64,000 nucleotides of DNA. Origin: Purpureocillium takamizusanense. Lineage: Eukaryota; Ascomycota; Sordariomycetes; Hypocreales; Ophiocordycipitaceae. How positions within the stretch are numbered: the first letter of the stretch is position 1; each line of letters begins with the position of its first letter. Where the stretch lies: positions 496,001-560,000 of the forward strand of contig NC_063070.1 of NCBI RefSeq assembly GCF_022605165.1, given 5' to 3'. Below the pieces are notes generated by a model. That model saw only the letters and a list, made by a program, of their open reading frames with translations, was not told where the DNA came from and did no database searches. A program made the translations under genes and the position numbers. Shown piece after piece: positions 58,434-64,000 of this stretch.

Positions 58434-58512
58434 CCTACCTACCTTGGCACCTACAAACTGCGTTGGTACTTCGCCTATTAAGGTATAGTAGTACCTGGTA
58501 ACGACGGTACTT
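58434..58512. repeat. Short cluster of GTACCTA repeats
   Basis: Contains CACCTACCTACCTTGGCACC, then TTAAGGTATAGTAGTACCTGG and GGTACTT. Same family as the other clusters. Confidence 0.6.
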
Positions 58513-59774
58513 TTAAAGTAGCGCGCCCGTCTTCGATGTTCTCGCCCCGGGCGCACTCGGTGTCGGGACAGCTGGCAATAGGGTTTGAAGCCAGGTTCGT
58601 GGCTTGTGGGCGTCTCGAGTGCCTCAGTGCTGTAACAAAGGTGTCCAATATTGGCGTCTAATCGTGTTGACACGACAGGACACCATACGCTCATACTGAC
58701 TCGAATGCAATATGCACGCCGTGCATGGCACCGACACGGCGTCGAGATGGGTGGTGATCCGCCGACTTGACGGTCGGCCCCGTAAATCATGGCACAGTAA
58801 TCGGCGTCTTTGATGCTAGTATCAGACTTGATGCGTACCTAGGCGCGGTGCATGTGTGTTCGCGTCCCCCAACTGATTCGCCTGGTACTTGTTAGGGGCG
58901 TCCCCAGTTTGCATGTCCAAGAGAGCTGGCACCGAGAAGAGGTTGCACAGTGCGATACAGCGACTCCAAGGCGGCTCATCAGCCAGCTTCTGCAGCTGCT
59001 TCTTGCTCATCACACCCCCCGGCCGGCCGAGTCCCAAGTGGAACCCAACAGCAACAAGTTTTTGCACATGGCACACAGCCTGGGCGTGTCACTGCCCGCC
59101 CTCCCCGCCTCTTCGAACGTCCGTCGATAGCACTTGAGGTACTCTAGAGGTACCTATCCTACCAGTCAAGCCTCCATGCCCTGGGGAGTGCCGTGAGAGC
59201 GCCGTCGGCGTCGATGGCGGCGGAGGGCTCGGGCTGCTGCTCGCGAGCCCGTCGTGAGCGAGAGCAGAGCCACCCCGGGCAAGGACTGTGCGCTGCGCCG
59301 CGCTTCCGGCATGCAGGCAGCCGGCGCACCTCGTAACGACCGACGGGGGCTACCGCGTTTGGTTGGTTAGGTCCGTGGAAGTCGTGGAAAACGAGCGCCG
59401 ACCATGCAGGCGCTTCAATGGGGCAAATGGTGGTGGTGCTCAACAGCTCCCGGCAGCTAGATGTTGGGTGCGCCTGTTGCCAATCGACGCTGCTCAACGC
59501 ATGGGCTCTCAACTGCAAGCCGCCGAAAGCGGCTGAGATGGCGCACCGAGGTGCGGGTCGCTCCTCGTGTCGGCCGCAAACTGCTCAATGGCCGCGACGC
59601 GTTTGTGCAGACATGTACGTCTGTACCGTCGACGGGCGCAGGCTGGTTTCGACCGCATACCCTCGGCGGACGACGGCTTGTCCTGCGGGGATGTGACCGA
59701 CGCAGCAGGGGCAGCAATGCCTTTTGCTTGACTTGCTTGCCGACAGAATACGGTACGGCATCTTGCTTGGAAAC

Positions 59775-59880
59775 CATACTTACCTAGTACCTGTACGGAG
59801 TAGTAGGTTAGTAATTCGTTGCTAGGTACAAAAGCACTTGCTGTGTTTATTTAGTACTACCTACGTCCCTGGGTACCTTT
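59775..59880. repeat. Short cluster of GTACCTA repeats
   Basis: Contains ACTTACCTAGTACCTGTACG, GGAGTAGTAGG, GCTAGGTACAA and AGTACTACCTACG. Confidence 0.6.
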
Positions 59881-60177
59881 GATGGCGTCCTTGGCGTCCT
59901 CGCCATCAAGGTACACCGCAGATTTGGTGGAACGGCCTCTTGCGGGGCGGATCACGTACATGTGGAAGCACGGCTCCCGTGGAGAACAATCACTCCCAGA
60001 GTCTGCCGTCGACGTATGACTCGACCGCCCCGCAATAACTGGCAGGAGGCTCTCCTCGACACGGAGCATCTGTCTGGCGAGCGAGCCGCCTTCTGTCGAC
60101 CAAAGCATTTGAAGGCACCAACGGCGGGCTGCTGGCTCACCAACTAGATCAGTACTTTATACACCTGCTGCACCTGC

Positions 60178-60235
60178 CTATCTGCCTACCTACTAGGTAC
60201 TTGGTAGGTAGGTACCTATGTTATAGGCGCCTTTG
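60178..60235. repeat. Short cluster of GTACCTA repeats
   Basis: Contains CTACCTACTAGGTACTTGG followed by TAGGTAGGTACCTATG. Last cluster before COQ9. Confidence 0.6.
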
Positions 60236-60654
60236 TTAGCACTGCGAGGCATGGGGCGGAACGATGTTGCGAAGAGGGCAGTATCCCCGGCCATCTGGCC
60301 AACTTCCATCCCTCAGTACCGACATAATGACACCTACGAAGCACAGAGTTCTTAGCGCTGCGTAACGCTGCATCACTTTCAGTCACCGCGCGCGCCGCTG
60401 GGTTCGATCGCTCTTGCGGGTCCTGAATGGCCCCACACCAGTCGGCAGCCGCCCCGTCGACTCTTCCACCCGGCACTAGCTGGGCAAGCCAAAGCAGGGG
60501 CCGTGGAAAACCTCATGCACGTGTGGGTGGGTAGGTCGTCGTCGCGAGCTCCAGTTCCGCCCCTTGCCGCCAAGCAAGACCAGGAAATAGACCACATCCG
60601 CAAGCCGACCACGTCACGACCGCCGCTGGACTTCCACGATAACCGCGTCTCGCC

Positions 60655-61503
60655 ATGAGCAGCCGCGCTGCCGTCGCGCGGCTTGCCTCCTCGGCTGCCC
60701 ACCCAGCACAAATAGCCAAGACCTGCGCCCGACACCGACCGTTTCACTCCTACGACCACCCTCCGACCCAAGGCGCGTTCGGCGCCGTTGAAAACTCCAT
60801 CCTCGCCGCCGCCTACCGTCACATTCCCGAACACGGCTTTTCCCAACGGGCCCTCGGCCTCGGCGCCCGCGATGCAGGCCTTCTCGACATTAGCCCCAGT
60901 GTGCTCCCGGATGGCGCATTCAGCCTAGTCCTCTATCATCTTGTCCTGCAGCGGCAGGCTCTGGCCGCGCAGGCTCAGCGACTGTTTGAGACGCAAAGGT
61001 CGGCTGCCTCGGGCGCAGGCGCAAAGGTTGCCGCCTTGACTTGGGCTCGTCTCATGGCAAACAAGGACGTCATCCATCGATGGCAAGAAGTTCGTTCTCA
61101 AGCCCCCCCCCCCATATCCCGCAGTTGCTACCACGACGGTCTTGCTGACAATGCACCTACGGTTTTCCAGGCTCTTGCAATCATGGCTCAACCTAGCTGC
61201 GCTCCGGCTGCTCTCAAGGAACTTGCCCTCCTTTCGGACGAAATCTGGTTCCTGTCCGGAGACAAGTCGGTGGATCCTTCGTGGTACAGCAAGCGAGCAT
61301 CGCTCTCCATGATATATAGTGCTACTGAACTCTTCATGACAAACGACAAGTCACCATCCTTCTCTGAAACTCGCCAATTCCTCGACAGACGATTGGACGA
61401 GATCAAGACCGTCGGCGGTGCCATGGGTGCGCTTGGCCAATGGGCCGGCTTCACCTTGTCGGCGGGCGTCAATGTTTTACGCAGCAAGGGTGTTGGCATA
61501 TGA
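60655..61503 (+). CDS. COQ9: COQ9, ubiquinone biosynthesis lipid-binding protein
   Basis: Two exons (60655-61089, 61171-61503) encode 255 aa. The leader (MSSRAAVARLASSAA...RHRPFHSY) is Arg/Ser-rich and fits mitochondrial import. TetR-like helices follow: ENSILAAAYRHIPEHGFSQRALGLGAR, FSLVLYHLVLQRQALA, WARLMANKDVIHRWQE, then after the splice ALAIMAQPSCAPAALKELALLSDEIWFL and WYSKRASLSMIYSATELFM, the COQ9 signature. The intron is 81 bp and free of stops, so read-through gives a longer 282-aa frame; I splice it because WQEALAIMAQP is the conserved join and the interval has GT, a CTGAC branch and CAG. Coq9 presents the quinone intermediate to Coq7 in the matrix-side CoQ synthome. Confidence 0.94.
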   Translation: MSSRAAVARLASSAAHPAQIAKTCARHRPFHSYDHPPTQGAFGAVENSILAAAYRHIPEHGFSQRALGLGARDAGLLDISPSVLPDGAFSLVLYHLVLQRQALAAQAQRLFETQRSAASGAGAKVAALTWARLMANKDVIHRWQEVRSQAPPPISRSCYHDGLADNAPTVFQALAIMAQPSCAPAALKELALLSDEIWFLSGDKSVDPSWYSKRASLSMIYSATELFMTNDKSPSFSETRQFLDRRLDEIKTVGGAMGALGQWAGFTLSAGVNVLRSKGVGI

Positions 61504-61757
61504 ATCAAGTTAAGCTTCTCCTAGGGCCGATTCATTGTCGCGCCATGTGTACGATTTGTACAATACTTCGAAACCGCCATATTGACTCCTTCATCGGCGC
61601 TCTGGCCGCGTTTAACTGCCCATGAGCCATGGACTCTGACATACAACGGCGCCGCTTGTGCTGTCGAAGTAATCTCCCGGTACTCACTGCATTGTCTGGC
61701 ACGAAGTACTGAACTACCTTCCCTAGTCGGTTTTCAGACGTGCTCTACGCTGTGCTT
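61504..61757. other. Convergent 3' region COQ9/SMC6
   Basis: About 250 bp between two stop codons; nothing else seen. Confidence 0.5.
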
Positions 61758-64000
61758 TTACGTCAACGTTCGTTGCCGAGGATCGGTCAACCTGGGACAA
61801 GTCTGTCAGCACCTGTATCTTGGACCCCTTCCCTTGAGACATCTTACCGAATGATCTTCACATCCTTGTCAAGCCTCGCTCGCCCTTCTATGGCATTCGG
61901 CGTAATCAGGATGTATTGCCTCGAGACAGACCGTCGAGCCGCGTCCACCTGGCGTGGTCAAGTCATTAGCGTTCAGACACACCCTATTTCTTGAAATGGC
62001 TTCTGCACTTACCAGCATGTTGGTGCTGATGGCTCGATTGACATTGTCCATGAACACATCAAACTCATCCAAACATCGGATAGGCGAGCCGATCGCCTCC
62101 CACACTGAGAGGAGCATGCAGATGGACGAGAAGGATTTCTCGCCGCCAGACAACGTCTTTGTATTCCGGCCTGCAGAGCTTTTCTTGGTCTCATCCGGTT
62201 CGATATGGATGATCACCTTCCTTGCTAGATGATCCAAGTCAATCTTCCCTCGAAAGCCACGCTCACTCAAGAGGTAGTTGAACTGAATCCTGATTCGAGC
62301 GCTGATTTGTCTCTGGAATTGTCGCCACAGATACAATCGACGCTCAATAGCTCGTTTGAGTGCCGCAATGGTTTCGTCGACATCGCTTGTTTGCTTCATA
62401 ACGTCGTCGTATCTTGTCTTGGACTCTCGCGCACGGTCGTAGATTTGTTGGTCGGTTGCGCCCAATCGAGCCTCCCTTTGCGCCAACTGCTCTCCAATCT
62501 TCTCATACTTCTTCTCGATACTCTTGTAGTCTTCTCCCTCGGGAATATGGACACGGCCGGGCGCAACAGTCTCGGCCTGACGGATGAAATCTTGAACCTC
62601 CTCGTCCTTCTCCTCACGCTTCTCCACTGCGCGCCGAAGCTCGGACTTTTCAATGTCAAGCCGTTCAAAGGCATCATTTTTTCTCGAGACGGCAATGCGT
62701 CTCATGGAGTCGTGGGCCTGAATCTTTTCGTCCGCCCTGCTAATTTTGTTGTGGAACGTCCTTCCCTCATCTCTCTCCTTGTCTAGAAGTCGCTTGGCCT
62801 CCTCGGCTTTGGTATTGAGGTCTCGTTTGGCCAATCTCATGTTGCCATATTGATTCCCAAGCTGTGACTCTTCTTTCCTTTTCGTCTCCAGTTGGGTCCG
62901 CAGGAGGACTAGCCGGTCATCAGCGCCTTCGAATGCATCCAGCTCCGACTGTATACGCTCAATATCTGCTTGTGTTCGGCGAAGCTCGTTGTCGAGTGAG
63001 GTCTGCCGGCTCCGGAGGGACTCAAGCTCTGACTTGCATCGTTCAACTGCATGCTGCGCTGCTCTTTCCTCGTTCTTCAATTCCACAAATTCAAGTCCAA
63101 GCTGCCTCAAGTTCTCCTGCTGCAGCGCAAGTTGGCGAGCCGAGTCTGACTGCATTCGCGGTCGCAACCCGCTTGGCACTACTGGGCTCGTCCCTGTTGT
63201 GCCCGATCGATTTGTGATCCGTAGGCCTTGACCGCGCTTACCCTTCCCGTCGTGGAAACAAATACAGGCTGATACATTCCGGGGTGGACCCTGATCGATC
63301 ATTATGCGCTCGGCCTCCAGCCGCTCCTTGACCAGTATGATTTTCTCGATTTGGTTGTTGATCACCAGTTGCGAACGTATCAACTGGTCGTCGAACTCAA
63401 GGACCCGTAAGATTGTGTCGAACTCAAGGTCCGGCTCTTGTCCTGTCGTGTCGATGTGGCCGCCGTAGGCAATGTAAATAGGGGGCGGTTTCCTCATGCC
63501 CATCTGCCGGATTATGCTTGAAAGGCGGCTCTGGTCACGCTTGCTCCTGACGACAAAAGCGTTCAAGCCATCACCGAGAGTCTTCTCAAGAACCCCTGAC
63601 CACTCCGGCTTGAGAAGTTTGATGTGCGCGCCTAGAGGCCCAAGAGGCTTGTTATCAAAGCCCGGGTCGGACTCGATAGCTTTGACGAGATTGGTAATGT
63701 CCCGGTCGTAACCGTCGTAGACGGAGCCGGTGCTCCTCTCAAGTTCCCGTACCCCGGACTCTGCGGTCAAGATGTCTCGTTTCTTAGCCTCGCGAAGCTG
63801 TTGTTGCTTCTTTAGGACCTGCTCAGCCCCGGCAAGCTTGCTCCTCAAGACGGGCAATTGATCATTGCTCCCCAGTCTCAGGTCCTTCAGGTTCGTTTCC
63901 TGGGCCAACTCTCGGGCCAGCTCCGTCTCCTTCTGGACACGAGCAGAGCCAGTGGATTCATCCAGACGCTGCTCCTCCTCCCGAATCTTAGCTTCGCAGG
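61758..64000 (-). CDS. SMC6: SMC6, Smc5/6 complex ATPase (partial, 5' end beyond the window)
   Basis: The gene runs off the right edge; the visible 3' exons are 64000-62013, 61948-61848 and 61791-61758. From the edge inward: coiled coil, then the Smc6 hinge (KPLGPLGAHIKLLKPEWSG; VVRSKRDQSRLSSIIRQMG), a second long coiled coil (LESLRSRQTSLDNELRR; RARESKTRYDDVMKQTSD), and the C-terminal ATPase half. That half has FNYLLSERGFRGKIDLDH, the ABC signature LSGGEKSFSSICMLLS and Walker B CLDEFDVFMDNVNR. The last two small exons give VDAARRSVSRQYILITPNAI and the terminus KIIRLTDPRQRTLT. Reading through the last introns gives a false tail. Smc5/6 acts in homologous recombination, rDNA stability and silencing of extrachromosomal DNA. 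Confidence 0.96.

Larger units (their letters stand above)
55298..60654. other. 5.3-kb gene-poor region between GBP2-like gene and COQ9
   Basis: I see no supportable protein gene. The stretch 55860-57180 is strongly purine- and G-rich on the plus strand, which keeps one frame open for 435 codons from 56053 (GTG start), but the product is low-complexity Arg/Gly/Ala with no family features. GTACCTA clusters lie at 57190-57640, 58434-58512, 59138-59162, 59775-59880 and 60178-60235. A CAGTGCAC-type repeat patch sits near 56138-56200. The region may hold long 5' UTRs, non-coding transcripts or an old insertion without RIP. Confidence 0.55.

Noticed and set aside
1..64000. A secondary-metabolite or effector gene cluster
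   Set aside because: No PKS, NRPS, terpene cyclase, P450, cluster transcription factor or small secreted Cys-rich protein was recognised; all confident genes are conserved core functions.
1..64000. Functional tRNA or rRNA genes
   Set aside because: I searched by eye for the GTTCRANNC T-loop with pairing stems on both strands and found only the degraded candidate at 22140-22211. A covariance-model scan could still find one I missed.

Overview
This window is nuclear DNA of a filamentous ascomycete. The genes carry short spliceosomal introns (about 45-90 bp) and encode fungal core proteins. Several families point to a Pezizomycotina genome: an augmin subunit, a cytochrome-b5-fused sphingolipid delta-8 desaturase, and an SPX-RING ligase. 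GC-rich coding DNA is interrupted by four very AT-rich islands almost free of CpA and TpG, the scar of repeat-induced point mutation (RIP). Sordariomycetes, perhaps Hypocreales, is my best guess, but no marker in the window settles it.

I support 22 confident protein-coding genes, the last running off the right edge, and one doubtful one. Left to right: SQS1 (-), ATG4 (+), JJJ1 (-), an SPX-RING protein (+), cystathionine gamma-synthase (-), a VOC-fold protein with a disordered tail (-), NEP1/EMG1 (-), mitochondrial uS17 (+), a Sap1-type AAA ATPase (-), RIP island 1, COG6 (-), RIP island 2, ATG9 (+), mitoferrin MRS3/4 (+), the ER co-chaperone DNAJC3/P58IPK (-), RIP island 3, HAUS1 (+), VAC14 (-), RIP island 4, delta-8 desaturase (-), dihydrolipoyl dehydrogenase LPD1 (-), SGD1/NOM1 (-), SRP14 (+), a doubtful small ORF (+), a Gbp2/Hrb1-like three-RRM protein (-), a 5.3-kb gene-free stretch, COQ9 (+) and SMC6 (-, partial). 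For 20 of the 22 I worked out the exon structure by hand and checked that reading phase is kept across every junction. The VOC gene and SGD1 are single open frames; the VOC start is uncertain.

This is ordinary conserved chromosome rather than a biosynthetic cluster or mobile island. There are loose themes: autophagy and endomembranes (ATG4, ATG9, COG6, VAC14), ribosome biogenesis and translation (SQS1, JJJ1, NEP1, SGD1, mitochondrial uS17, SRP14), mitochondria (LPD1, mitoferrin, COQ9) and nuclear or spindle maintenance (SMC6, HAUS1). No operon-like logic is expected in a fungus. Seven gene pairs are divergent and may share promoter regions.

I found no convincing undescribed system. The most unusual features are: the RIP islands, one with a 72-nt tRNA-like relic; a short palindromic motif (GGTACC, TAGGTACCTA, GTACCTA) clustered only between genes at about ten places; a GC-AG intron in mitochondrial uS17; an 8-nt micro-exon in the Gbp2-like gene; a phase-neutral 81-bp intron in COQ9; and the long purine-skewed gene desert upstream of COQ9.
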